Source of the DNA: Halochromatium sp.
GTDB lineage: Bacteria; Pseudomonadota; Gammaproteobacteria; Chromatiales; Chromatiaceae
NCBI GenBank assembly: GCA_010912705.1
Contig: POWB01000001.1
Coordinates: 1 to 64,000, forward strand
Direction: 5' to 3'
DNA length: 64,000 nt
Within the stretch, counting starts at the first letter, position 1. Each line of letters begins with the position of its first letter. Under the pieces are notes generated by a model. That model searched no databases, was not told the DNA's origin, and saw nothing but the letters and a program-made list of their open reading frames with translations. The position numbers and the translations under genes are program-made. This document shows positions 37,479-46,250 of this stretch, piece after piece.

Positions 37479-40400
37479 ATGCGGCGTATCGCAGCCACCC
37501 TGCCCAATCAGTTGCAAGCACCTAGAGGGCTTAAGGCCGAGCAGAACGCTGCTCTCTCAGAGTCTACTTCGGGCGCAAGCCGCGATATTGCGCGCAGCAT
37601 GATCTGCATCGAAACCCCTAGTGTCTATCCAATTCTGCATCTAAACCTTCATCGGACATTGTTCTTCACCCTGACGTTCGCTGCCAGTCTGGTGATGATC
37701 ACTGGCTGCGAGCAGTCCGAAAGCGTGCAGACCGGACTCCGCGGCACCTCGATGATCCAGCTCTACAAGCCGAGCCAGCTCGCACAGCTGCAAGCGATTA
37801 ATCAGATCCCCGATCCAGAGCCGAGCGACCCCTACGACCCATCATTCCCGATGGCCACCGAGCTGCATCAAAATGTCCAGGTGCTCACGGACCTGAACGC
37901 CTTGGAGTTCGCGCGTCTGATGAACGCGATCTCAACCTGGGTGGCCCCTGTTGAGGGTTGCTCCTACTGCCACAATCCGGCAAACCTTGCATCGGACGAG
38001 AAATTTACGAAGATTGTCTCGCGCGAGATGTTAAAGATGACGCGGTCGATCAACAGCAACTGGAAGAGTCACGTCGTCGAGACCGGAGTCACTTGCTGGA
38101 CCTGCCATCGCGGACAACCAATCCCTTCCGACATCTGGTTTAAGGCACCTGAGCCAAAGACGCCATCAGCTGGCATCAGCGGTCAGAAAGGCGGACAAAA
38201 TGTCTCCGGCGTCGCTGTCAACGGCAATTCCTCGCTGCCTTTCGATCCCCTCACACCCTTCCTTGATCAATCCACTCAGATTGCGGTGCAAGGCACCGAG
38301 GTGCTGCCCTATGGCAATCGCCGCTCGATCAAACAGGCCGAGTGGACCTACTCGCTGATGATGTACTTCTCGAAGTCGCTTGGCGTGAACTGCACCTACT
38401 GTCATCAAACCCGTGCCATGGGGGTTTGGGATCAAAGCACCCCACAGCGGGTCACTGCTTGGCATGGCATCCGTCTGGTCCGCGATATCAACAATAACTT
38501 CTTGAGCCCGCTCAAGCTGCTCTATCCCGCCGATCGACTAGGACCTGAGGGTGACGCGCCCAAGACCGCTTGCGCAACCTGTCACAAGGGCACCTACAAG
38601 CCGCTCTTTGGACAGACCATGCTAAACGATTACCCATCGCTGGCCGGCGTATTACCTGGGCGCCTCGATGCCAAGAGCGAGGCTGCGGCGATCCAAGCCC
38701 TCTCCCAGGCCTCACCGGCCGTGCTCGCGCTATCCTCGGCGGAGGTCTTCGCTGAGACTACTGCAGTAGAGCAAGTACCAGAGCCTGCACCCGAGCCCGT
38801 TGCCGAGCCTGCACCCGACACCGACGCACTGAGCACAGAGGCCGAAAATGAACTCCTAAACGAGCAAGAGGCTCAGCTTCATGCCGCTAAGGAGGCCGCC
38901 TCAGCGCTGAGCGATTCCGAGGCACGCATCGCTGCGGTGGAGGCTCGCATTGACGAAGAGAAGGCGCTCCTGCAAGAGTCGCTCGAAGCAGCCCGAAAAG
39001 GTGCCACAGAAGCACAGAACGGGACCGAGGAAACACTTGCCGAGGCGCAAGCGGATCAGCTCGAAGCGGCACAACAGCGGATCAGCGCACTCGGTGCTCG
39101 GCTTGACCAAGAACGGTTGGCGCTAAGGCAACAGCTCGAGGTCGTGCGCAAGCAGCGCGACCATGTCCATGCACGTATGGCATCGATGGTCAGCCGCAAG
39201 CAACATCAGCAAGCGCTCGCGGCACTTGAGCAACAGCTAGGTGCAACCGAGGCAAGACTCGACCAAACCCGTCATGCCCTGCAGCAACAGCTTGTTCTCG
39301 TCCGAGGACAGCGCGACATGGCGCAAGCTCAGGCCCAGCAGCAGCTCGACGAGCTACACGCCCTGCATGAAGACGTACTCGCCAAACAGCGTCAGCAGAT
39401 CGCTGCGCTCGAGACGCGGTTAGAGCAGAATCTGGTCGCTCTGAATCAACAGCTTGAGGTGGTCCGTGCACAACGTGACCAGGCCACTGAGGCGGCACAG
39501 ACCCAGGTAGTGGAGATCACCGACGACCACGAAGATGCCCTAGCGGCTAAGCAGCAGAGGATTGCGGCTATGCAGGCACGGCTGGACCAGAATCGCACCG
39601 CCCTCGAGCAGCAGCTCGCGGTGGTGCGCGCGCAGCGTGACGCCGCCGCTGCCCATGCCGAGGATCAGATTGCTGCGAAGATGGACGTGCACAAAGAGGC
39701 CCTCGAGTCGAAACAGCAGCAGATTGCTGCCATGCAAGCGCGACTAGAGCAGAATCGCCACGCGCTCGAGCAGCAACTCAGTGTCGTTCGGCGTCAAGCT
39801 GCTGATGAGTCGACCAAGGCACGTCTGACCGAGCTCACGCAGACGCATGAGACGAGGGTTGACGAGCTTGAGCAACAGATCAAGCAGACCGAGGCGCGCC
39901 TAGCCGAGGAGCGAGAGCGTCTTCAGCAACGGCTCAAGATCGCACGCGAGGAGCGCGATGCGCTAGTCTTGGAGACCGAGGCCAAGGTGGCCGAGCTCAG
40001 CAACACACTGGCTGCAGAGCGTGATGCCTTAGCGCAGATGCGCGATCAACATGGCACCGAGGTGGCGACGCTCAAGCAGCAGCTCGCCCAAGCCGGCACC
40101 GAGCTTGAGCAGATGCGCTCGCAGATGGCGCAAGCCAAGGCAGATCATGCCGAGGCACTAGCGGCGGCCAAGGGCTCAGTGACTCGGATCAGGCTGCAGC
40201 CGCAAGACGCCGAGGAGATCGGCGGGCGTCTCACCAATGACGGCATCCTAGTCAATCTTGGCAGCGACGAGCTGCGATTTGCGAGTGGCAGCGCAGCGCT
40301 ACCGAGGCAACAGCTACCGACGCTCGATCGGACTGCTGCACTGCTTGCGGCAAGGCCTGAGCTGTCGGCACGCATCGAGGGCCATACTGATAGCATCGGC

Positions 40401-40631
40401 AGTGCTGAGGCCAACCAAGCGCTCTCACAACAGCGAGCCGAGGCGGTACGGCAGGCGCTGATCGAGCGCGGGATCGATCCGCTGCGGATCGCCGCAACTG
40501 GCGCAGGCGCTGAGCAGCCGGTTGCCGATAATGCCACCGCTGAAGGCCGTCGACAAAATCGGCGGGTGGAGATCTACGTCACCGCCGATGATGATCCCAC
40601 TGGGAACGGCAGCCCAGGCGACGCTGGCTAA
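37479..40631 (+). CDS. PufC-type tetraheme cytochrome / coiled-coil / OmpA lipoprotein fusion
   Basis: An exported lipoprotein. The frame is open from 37323; ATG 37479 follows GGAG by nine bases; ATG 37599 would give a more normal signal length. A lipobox (SLVMITGC, Cys codon 37707-37709) is followed by a full reaction-centre cytochrome domain. It has four CxxCH sites at 37959, 38094, 38391 and 38571 and conserved Met and His ligands (ARLMNAIS, REMLKMTRS, SLMMYFSK, NWKSHVVE). A Pro/Glu linker (about 38750-38840) leads to seven coiled-coil repeats (38919 to about 40025) and an OmpA-type domain (about 40186-40600; IEGHTDSIGS, NQALSQQRAEAVRQ). Ordinary PufC is about 340-400 residues with no such extension. 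Lipid anchor plus OmpA domain recalls Pal. A tethered electron conduit to the reaction centre is inference. Confidence 0.88.
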   Translation: MRRIAATLPNQLQAPRGLKAEQNAALSESTSGASRDIARSMICIETPSVYPILHLNLHRTLFFTLTFAASLVMITGCEQSESVQTGLRGTSMIQLYKPSQLAQLQAINQIPDPEPSDPYDPSFPMATELHQNVQVLTDLNALEFARLMNAISTWVAPVEGCSYCHNPANLASDEKFTKIVSREMLKMTRSINSNWKSHVVETGVTCWTCHRGQPIPSDIWFKAPEPKTPSAGISGQKGGQNVSGVAVNGNSSLPFDPLTPFLDQSTQIAVQGTEVLPYGNRRSIKQAEWTYSLMMYFSKSLGVNCTYCHQTRAMGVWDQSTPQRVTAWHGIRLVRDINNNFLSPLKLLYPADRLGPEGDAPKTACATCHKGTYKPLFGQTMLNDYPSLAGVLPGRLDAKSEAAAIQALSQASPAVLALSSAEVFAETTAVEQVPEPAPEPVAEPAPDTDALSTEAENELLNEQEAQLHAAKEAASALSDSEARIAAVEARIDEEKALLQESLEAARKGATEAQNGTEETLAEAQADQLEAAQQRISALGARLDQERLALRQQLEVVRKQRDHVHARMASMVSRKQHQQALAALEQQLGATEARLDQTRHALQQQLVLVRGQRDMAQAQAQQQLDELHALHEDVLAKQRQQIAALETRLEQNLVALNQQLEVVRAQRDQATEAAQTQVVEITDDHEDALAAKQQRIAAMQARLDQNRTALEQQLAVVRAQRDAAAAHAEDQIAAKMDVHKEALESKQQQIAAMQARLEQNRHALEQQLSVVRRQAADESTKARLTELTQTHETRVDELEQQIKQTEARLAEERERLQQRLKIAREERDALVLETEAKVAELSNTLAAERDALAQMRDQHGTEVATLKQQLAQAGTELEQMRSQMAQAKADHAEALAAAKGSVTRIRLQPQDAEEIGGRLTNDGILVNLGSDELRFASGSAALPRQQLPTLDRTAALLAARPELSARIEGHTDSIGSAEANQALSQQRAEAVRQALIERGIDPLRIAATGAGAEQPVADNATAEGRRQNRRVEIYVTADDDPTGNGSPGDAG
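38919..40025 (+). repeat. Seven 51-54-residue repeats in the coiled-coil region
   Basis: Units start at about 38919, 39072, 39228, 39390, 39552, 39714 and 39870. Three successive steps are exactly 162 bp. The unit reads QQxIAAMQARLxQNRxALEQQL, then VVRAQRD, then a variable helix ending HExALExK. Units at 39552 and 39714 are the most alike, suggesting recent duplication. Confidence 0.85.
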
Positions 40632-40647
40632 GGCGATTTCTGTCAAA
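40627..40647 (+). repeat. Right copy of the 21-bp perfect direct repeat
   Basis: Identical to 34130-34150. It overlaps the TAA stop of the PufC-fusion gene and marks the right boundary of the cluster. Confidence 0.85.
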
Positions 40648-40678
40648 AATGACGACCCCTGCCAAAGCAGGGATCGCC
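40632..40678. terminator. Nested hairpin between convergent genes
   Basis: GGCGAT and ATCGCC form an outer pair around a perfect CCCTGC-caaa-GCAGGG stem-loop. It lies between the PufC-fusion stop and the end of the Hsp70 gene. There is no T-run, so the terminator call is tentative. Confidence 0.4.
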
Positions 40679-40721
40679 TCAGTGGTCGTCGGACCTTAGT
40701 CTCGCTGTACTCAGCAACGGC

Positions 40722-42590
40722 CTAGTCGTTGTTGGACTCGCCGCTAGCCCCACGCGTATTAAAGGAGACCCTCCAGTCCGACGCCTCGGCGTCAGGCTTG
40801 GCGTTAGTCGGGATGGCGGTCAGCTCTAAGGTGCCAACCTCAGAGACCGCCGCCTGCAGCCGCACCGGAACCACCTCGCTGCGCTTGAGCTTGTCGGCAG
40901 GCAGACTGGTTTGGATCTCTTCAAGCTCCTCCAGCTCATCCTCCGACCATTCCTCGAGCAGATCGCCGACCTGATCTTCGCGGCGGACGCTGGAGCCGAA
41001 GAATCGAAAGCGCACCGGCTCGCCAACCACTAGCCCAAACTCCTGCGGCGGCATCACCGGCTCGCTGCCCTCCTCCAGCCCGAACGGTACCACGCAGAGC
41101 GCATGCAACTCAGGCTCCATGCCGGGGATCGCGGGCATGCTGCGCTCGATACCGACATAGTAGGAGTGAGAGGTTCCACCCCGGATGCGCACCCCGCCAT
41201 GATTGCGGGCATAGGCGTAAAAGGCGGCGCCGCGGGCAACGGCGAGGTCCATGTCGTGCGCCTCCAGTAGCCGTGCTGGTGGTGCATCCTCGGCTGACAG
41301 CCACTGATTGAGCACCTGCAAGACGCGCTCACGTAAGACCTCTGCATTGAAGACACCGCCGTTGAACAAGACCGCGGTTGGGTGCAGGAAGCTTGCCCAG
41401 TGTGCGTGCTCGACGAAGCCGTCGAGGTCTTCGGTGGCGCCCGCCTGCTTACTGAGGAAGGCAGCCAGATGGCGGGTAACGGCTGGGTCTTGGGCGAAGG
41501 GCAGCCCGACCTTGGTCAAGGCGCCACGAGCTCGCTGTGCCGGTCGCTCTTCGACCGAGACCTCGGGGAAGAAGCCGTTGATCAGGGTGGTCGTCACCTC
41601 ATCTTGGGTCAGCTCGGTGCGAATCGAGCCGCCGATCAGCTTGGCACCACGACTGGGCACCACGATGGGTACCGATTCCAGCTCGGCATCGGCCAGCAAG
41701 GACTCCTTGGCGACGCGGCAGCCATGTGTCAGGGCCTGTAACTGCCAGCGGTCGAGTTCGACCCCGGTCTGCTTCAACTTCTGCTTGACGACATGGGCCA
41801 AGGTCAAGTCCATGTTATCGCCGCCGAGCAGGATATGCTCGCCGACCGCAATGCGGGTCAGCTCCAGCGCCCCATCCTGCTCGGTCACCGCAATCAGCGA
41901 GAAGTCCGAGGTCCCGCCACCGACATCGACCACGAGGATGATATCGCCGACCTTTACATCGTGACGCCAGCGCCCGACGCTATCATTGACCCAGCTGTAG
42001 AGCGCAGCCTGCGGCTCTTCGAGCAACACCAGATTCTCGATGCCAACCGCCTTTGCGGCCTCGGCAGTGAGTTCTCGCGCAGCGGGATCGAAGGATGCCG
42101 GAACGGTGACCGTAACGTCCTGCTCATCGAGCGGATCATAGGGATGGACGCCGTTCCAGGCCTCGCGCAGATGGCTGAGATAGAGCACGCTCGCCTCAAA
42201 CGGCGAGATCTGGGGCACATCGGCCGGGACTTCGGGCGGTAAGATCGCCGCCTTGCGATCGACGTCCGGATGGCAGAGCCAACTCTTGGCACTGGACACC
42301 AGTCGGATTGGTGTCGTCAACCCTTGGCGACGCGCGTGTTCACCGATCAACCGGGTCGGGTCACCTCCCCAGGGCAGAGTCAGATCGCCGGACTTGTGCT
42401 CATCCGGATGTGGGAGATAGAGGAAGGATGGCAGCAACGGGCGGTCCTCGACCGAGCCAGCCGCGGTCAGCTGAGGGATGCGGAGGATGCTCTGATCGAC
42501 CTCCTCGCCCTCGCATTTCGCCGTCTCAACATAGGACAGCGCCGAATGTGTGGTGCCGAGATCGATGCCGATGGCATAACGCGCGCTCAC
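40722..42590 (-). CDS. Hsp70-family ATPase of the DUF2760-linked type
   Basis: A 622-residue actin-fold ATPase related to DnaK: IGIDLGTTHSALSYVE (phosphate 1), ILVVDVGGGTSDFSLI (phosphate 2), HILLGGDNMDL and VLFNGGVF (adenosine). The C-terminal ~170 residues are not a classical DnaK substrate domain and carry an acidic stretch (EEWSEDELEELEEIQ). The start overlaps the DUF2760 stop as ATGA (42587-42590), so they are translationally coupled. In many proteobacteria this pair is followed by a second, longer Hsp70-like gene. That gene is absent here; the next gene is the convergent PufC fusion. Client proteins are unknown. Confidence 0.88.
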   Translation of the reverse strand: MSARYAIGIDLGTTHSALSYVETAKCEGEEVDQSILRIPQLTAAGSVEDRPLLPSFLYLPHPDEHKSGDLTLPWGGDPTRLIGEHARRQGLTTPIRLVSSAKSWLCHPDVDRKAAILPPEVPADVPQISPFEASVLYLSHLREAWNGVHPYDPLDEQDVTVTVPASFDPAARELTAEAAKAVGIENLVLLEEPQAALYSWVNDSVGRWRHDVKVGDIILVVDVGGGTSDFSLIAVTEQDGALELTRIAVGEHILLGGDNMDLTLAHVVKQKLKQTGVELDRWQLQALTHGCRVAKESLLADAELESVPIVVPSRGAKLIGGSIRTELTQDEVTTTLINGFFPEVSVEERPAQRARGALTKVGLPFAQDPAVTRHLAAFLSKQAGATEDLDGFVEHAHWASFLHPTAVLFNGGVFNAEVLRERVLQVLNQWLSAEDAPPARLLEAHDMDLAVARGAAFYAYARNHGGVRIRGGTSHSYYVGIERSMPAIPGMEPELHALCVVPFGLEEGSEPVMPPQEFGLVVGEPVRFRFFGSSVRREDQVGDLLEEWSEDELEELEEIQTSLPADKLKRSEVVPVRLQAAVSEVGTLELTAIPTNAKPDAEASDWRVSFNTRGASGESNND

Positions 42591-43276
42591 AGCTCTACCT
42601 CCGCAGGTGCCAGGATTCGGACGTCACGACTGCTCGCCACCTGCGGCAGACGTACCTCGACGGCACGCCAGCCGCGGTGCACCAGGGCACCGGTAAAGGG
42701 CGGCTCGCCAACCACATGGCCAGTGGGCCGTTCGGCAGCTGGATCGAAGCCCTTGTTCAGGGTGACCTGACTGCCTTCAGCCTCAGCGCGTACCGGCGCG
42801 ATGCTGAGATGCTCGTTGAGCACCCGCTGGCAACCCTCATGCACGACCCGGGCTGCAGCACCGACCTCATGATCCTGGTAGCTCGTAACCTCTTCTTGCA
42901 GGAAATCAAGGAAGCGCCCCTCTTTCTGCAGCAATGAGAGCAGTACCAGCGCCGAATCTGGGCCCGCCTCCTGCAGCACCGCTGTTGGCTGCGGGGCTGG
43001 CTGCGGCGCCCTAGCAGGGGTTGTAGAAGCGGCTACCGGAAGGTTTGAAGCGCCATCGATATAGAGATCAGTGAGCCGTTGTGCGTAATCGGCATTGGCC
43101 AAAGCCCGCGCAAAGCTGTAGGACGCAATCGGCAACCGCTTCAGCACAATCCAGGTCTCGCGGGCAGCGATACCCAGCCAGTGGAGCGCCAGCGCCCACC
43201 CGATGGCGGATAGGCGTTTGGCTTCCCGCATCAGGGGTTGCAGCCGCTGCGACAGAGACGGCTTCTCATCGGTCAT
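42587..43276 (-). CDS. DUF2760 protein
   Basis: A 229-residue protein. The N-terminal half has an amphipathic to hydrophobic helix (LSAIGWALALHWLGIAARETW) that might sit on the membrane, and a Pro/Ala-rich linker. The C-terminal half is the conserved DUF2760 core (ALVLLSLLQKEGRFLDFLQEEVTSYQDHEVGAAARVVHEGCQRVL; VTLNKGFDPAAERPTG). The family is regularly linked to non-canonical Hsp70s and presumably acts as their partner. A GAGGA ribosome-binding site lies seven bases before the ATG. First gene of the pair, divergent from the DUF2934 gene. Confidence 0.85.
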   Translation of the reverse strand: MTDEKPSLSQRLQPLMREAKRLSAIGWALALHWLGIAARETWIVLKRLPIASYSFARALANADYAQRLTDLYIDGASNLPVAASTTPARAPQPAPQPTAVLQEAGPDSALVLLSLLQKEGRFLDFLQEEVTSYQDHEVGAAARVVHEGCQRVLNEHLSIAPVRAEAEGSQVTLNKGFDPAAERPTGHVVGEPPFTGALVHRGWRAVEVRLPQVASSRDVRILAPAEVEL

Positions 43277-43440
43277 CTGCAGGTCCTCTTCTCAGGCGGT
43301 TAAGATCAGTTGGGAATAATGCCCCATAGTACCGCGGTGGCTTGATGCACATCATCAATGATGTCTCGATCTGATGCGATGGGCTGGCATAATCCGGCCT
43401 CAGCCTAATCCCCCAGCCGTTCTCGGGAGCACAGGGCCAG

Positions 43441-43692
43441 ATGACCGAAACCAGACAAGACCACGCCCCCATGGTCGCGACCGCCGAGGAGCGCAGCGAG
43501 ATGATCGCCGTGGCTGCCTACTACCTTGCCGAGCATCGTGGCTTTACCGCCGGTGGCGCAACCGATGATTGGCTCCAGGCTGAGCAGCAGATTGACCGGA
43601 TGCTGGAGGCGATTCGGCGTCAGGGTATCTCACGTGTCCAGTTCGAGCGCGCCGGTTTGCGCAACGCACTCAGACTCTGGGATTCAACCTAG
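43441..43692 (+). CDS. DUF2934 small protein
   Basis: An 83-residue soluble protein with the DUF2934 pattern: IAVAAYYLAEHRGFTAGGATDDWLQAEQQIDRML. Its C-terminal half (RRQGISRVQFERAGLRNALRLW) is basic. The family is short, widespread in proteobacteria and of unknown function. It lies alone, divergent from the DUF2760-Hsp70 operon. Confidence 0.78.
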   Translation: MTETRQDHAPMVATAEERSEMIAVAAYYLAEHRGFTAGGATDDWLQAEQQIDRMLEAIRRQGISRVQFERAGLRNALRLWDST

Positions 43693-43721
43693 GAGATTCA
43701 TCCTAGGCGATCCACCCTAGG
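43688..43721 (+). repeat. Three CCTAGG palindromes at 14-bp spacing
   Basis: CCTAGG occurs at 43688, 43702 and 43716, and the two intervening 8-mers are similar (AGATTCAT, CGATCCAC). The first overlaps the DUF2934 stop codon. CTAG is usually rare in proteobacterial DNA, so a triplet at fixed spacing stands out. Confidence 0.7.
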
Positions 43722-43951
43722 AAACCAGGACGACATCTTAGCGTCTAATCTGCACCTCAATCGACGGAGACTCGCACCAGCGACTTGGCAACGCTTGCGG
43801 CGATACCGTAGTATCCACGACAAGAAAACAAACGATAAGGGATCTGGCTCAGCTCGAGACGGGTCCATCGGCCTCAACCGAGGTGACTGCATCCAGACTA
43901 ACCGCGTCTGTCACCTCTGGCCGCTCGATTACCAACATTGCGAGGGTTGTA

Positions 43952-44524
43952 ATGCCTACTTCAAATGGGCAAGACGCCGCAAAGCCCCCCAAACGCGGCC
44001 GGCGCGTCGGAATTCTGCTCGTCAGCGTCCTCTTTGTCGCCGGTATCGGCTTCACAGCGTTGTTCAATGCTGGGCTTGCCTATACCAACGAGATGGAATT
44101 CTGCGTCTCATGCCACACGATGCAGACCAATTACAAGGAGTACCAGGAAAGCCTGCACTTCAAAAATCAGTCAGGTGTCCAGGCGACCTGCTCTGATTGC
44201 CACGTGCCCAAGCCCTTCATCCCGAAGATGGTCGCCAAGATCGTGGCCGCGAAGGACGTCTACCACGAGATCGTCGGCACCATCAACACGCCGGAGAAAT
44301 TCGAGGCGCACCGCTGGGATATGGCGTCGCGGGTCTGGGCCAAGATGGAGCGCAGTGACTCGCGTGAATGTCGCAGTTGTCACGAGTTCAAGAACATGGA
44401 TCTCTCCGAGCAGGGGCGCTCAGCGCGCAGCCGCCACGCCAGTGCAGAGGAGCGCGGCAAGACCTGTATCGACTGCCATAAAGGCATCGTCCACTACGAG
44501 CCGCTCAAGCCGACAGATGATTAA
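43952..44524 (+). CDS. NapC/NirT-type tetraheme cytochrome c
   Basis: A 190-residue membrane-anchored cytochrome. One transmembrane helix (ILLVSVLFVAGIGFTALFNAG, residues 21-41) is followed by four haem motifs: CVSCH (51-55), CSDCH (80-84), CRSCH (140-144) and CIDCH (172-176). NapC-family proteins move electrons between the quinone pool and periplasmic partners. The ATG at 43952 follows GAGGG and is preferred over the open frame from 43883. It starts a group with the ankyrin protein and fccAB. Inference: it could link the flavocytochrome c to the quinone pool, although the usual direction is quinol oxidation. Confidence 0.92.
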   Translation: MPTSNGQDAAKPPKRGRRVGILLVSVLFVAGIGFTALFNAGLAYTNEMEFCVSCHTMQTNYKEYQESLHFKNQSGVQATCSDCHVPKPFIPKMVAKIVAAKDVYHEIVGTINTPEKFEAHRWDMASRVWAKMERSDSRECRSCHEFKNMDLSEQGRSARSRHASAEERGKTCIDCHKGIVHYEPLKPTDD

Positions 44525-44560
44525 GCAGCAGCGGGCAAGGTCGAAGCGAGGCAATCCGGC

Positions 44561-45505
44561 ATGATGATGAGATTCGCGCAAGCGTTGGCACTTTCGGTTG
44601 TACTGTTCGTCTTTGCAGGCAGCGTGACGGCAAACGCCGATCTCGATCGAGAGCTGCGGCTGGCAGCGATGATCGGCGATACCGAGACCGTCGCTGAGCT
44701 GCTCGACCAAGGTGCCAATGTCAATTCCAGCAGTAACTTCGGCAAGACCGCACTGATGACCGCGGTCGAGGGCGGCAACCTAGACACGGTTGCGCTGTTA
44801 CTCTCGCGCGGTGCTGATGTCAACGCGCGCACGGTCGCTGGCTGTAGCGCCCTCACCTTCGCCGCCGAGAATGGCCACTATGGCATCAGTGCCCTGCTCA
44901 TCGAGCGTGGCGCCCACGTCCACGACCGCACCCGCGCCGGCTGGGATGCGCTGATGATCAGCGCCCGTTACGGCCTGCGCGAGATCGTTGAGCAGCTGCT
45001 GTTTCGCGGCGCCGATCCCAAGGCCGCCGACAAGGACGGGCGTACCGCGTTGATGCAAGCCGCCGCCAAAGGCTATCCAGAGGTTGTCGCACTGCTCGCG
45101 CAGCATGGCGCCGACATCGATGATCGCGACAATGAGGGGGCGACGGCGTTGATCATCGCCGCCGACAAGGGGCATGCTGATGTGGTGACGACGCTGATCG
45201 GGCTCGGGGCTAATCTGAACGCCCGCGATGAGCTTGGCGCAACCGCCCTCCTCTGGTCGGTCAGCCATGGCTATGGCCAGGTCACAGAGGTGCTGCTTGA
45301 GCATGGTGCCGATCCCAATCTACAAGACAAGGATGGCACCTCAGCGCTGATGGAGGCTGTGAGCAGCCATCACAACGCAATGATTCGCCCGCTGCTCAAA
45401 CATCAAGCCAACCCGGCGCTGACCGATGCCCAGGGCCATACCGCCGCTGATCTCGCGCGGGCTAGCGATAATACCGAGGCAATCGATTTCATGAGGCAGC
45501 CATGA
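44561..45505 (+). CDS. Periplasmic ankyrin-repeat protein
   Basis: A 314-residue protein with a signal peptide ([22 protein letters not shown]) and about eight ankyrin repeats of 33 residues ([28 protein letters not shown] and similar). Ankyrin stacks mediate protein contacts. Its position between a tetraheme cytochrome and fccA suggests a scaffold or assembly role for periplasmic sulfide-oxidation proteins, which is inference. It begins 36 bp after the NapC-type gene. Confidence 0.87.
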   Translation: MMMRFAQALALSVVLFVFAGSVTANADLDRELRLAAMIGDTETVAELLDQGANVNSSSNFGKTALMTAVEGGNLDTVALLLSRGADVNARTVAGCSALTFAAENGHYGISALLIERGAHVHDRTRAGWDALMISARYGLREIVEQLLFRGADPKAADKDGRTALMQAAAKGYPEVVALLAQHGADIDDRDNEGATALIIAADKGHADVVTTLIGLGANLNARDELGATALLWSVSHGYGQVTEVLLEHGADPNLQDKDGTSALMEAVSSHHNAMIRPLLKHQANPALTDAQGHTAADLARASDNTEAIDFMRQP

Positions 45506-45623
45506 GCGAACCGGCTCGCCTCGACCAGATGCGCCAGACGCGGCGACCAGGGGCCGCGCCTGCGCATACCGGGACGGAGCCTTACTCCGTACCCACGCTC
45601 GCACAATCCCCACAGGAGGAAGC

Positions 45624-46244
45624 ATGGCCAAGAAATCACTAAAGCTGGCTCTTGCAGGCGGGGCGCTTGCCCTCGGCCTGTCGTCCGGTGCCTTCGCCGC
45701 AGAGATCGCCAGTGGAAAGATGCTGGTCGATACCTGCGCTGGCTGCCACGGCACCCATGGCAACAGCGTCGGCCCAGCCTCGCCGAGTATCGCCGGCATG
45801 GACCCGCTGGTGTTCGTTGACATGATGACCGCGTTCCAAAACGGCGACACCTACTCGACCATCATGGGGCGGATCGCACGCGGCTATAGCGAAGACGAGC
45901 TCATTCAGATGGGTGAGTATCTGAAAGAGCAGCCATTCGTACCGGTTAAGCAGAGCTATGACGAGTCGCTCGTTGCCGACGGTGACGCCTATCACGAGAA
46001 GTTCTGCTCCAACTGCCACGAGGAAGGCGGCAAGGCGCTTGCCGATGCCGAGGACTACATCATCCTTGCCGGTCAGTGGACGCCCTATCTTCAGTATGCC
46101 ATGGAAGATTTCCGCGAAGAGCGCCGGATGCTGCCCAAGAAAATGGGCCGCAAGCTCGACCAGATGCTCGAGGAACAGGGTGACAAGTCACTGGATGCCC
46201 TCTACGCCTACTACGCCAGCCAGCAAGACTACAAGCAGGAGTGA
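45624..46244 (+). CDS. fccA: Flavocytochrome c sulfide dehydrogenase, diheme cytochrome subunit
   Basis: The electron-accepting subunit of periplasmic sulfide dehydrogenase. Signal peptide ends near AFA (residue 25). Two haem sites are present, CAGCH (38-42) and CSNCH (128-132), one per cytochrome c domain, with Met ligands such as SIAGMDP and RRMLPKKM. The 206-residue length fits the diheme Chromatiaceae form. An AGGAGG site directly precedes the ATG. fccB follows after six bases. Confidence 0.95.
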   Translation: MAKKSLKLALAGGALALGLSSGAFAAEIASGKMLVDTCAGCHGTHGNSVGPASPSIAGMDPLVFVDMMTAFQNGDTYSTIMGRIARGYSEDELIQMGEYLKEQPFVPVKQSYDESLVADGDAYHEKFCSNCHEEGGKALADAEDYIILAGQWTPYLQYAMEDFREERRMLPKKMGRKLDQMLEEQGDKSLDALYAYYASQQDYKQE

Positions 46245-46250
46245 GTGCAG

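Noticed and set aside
34130..40647. Calling the bracketed region a mobile element
   Set aside because: No integrase, transposase, tRNA or inverted ends are present. The direct repeat and base composition are reported, but mobility is not shown.
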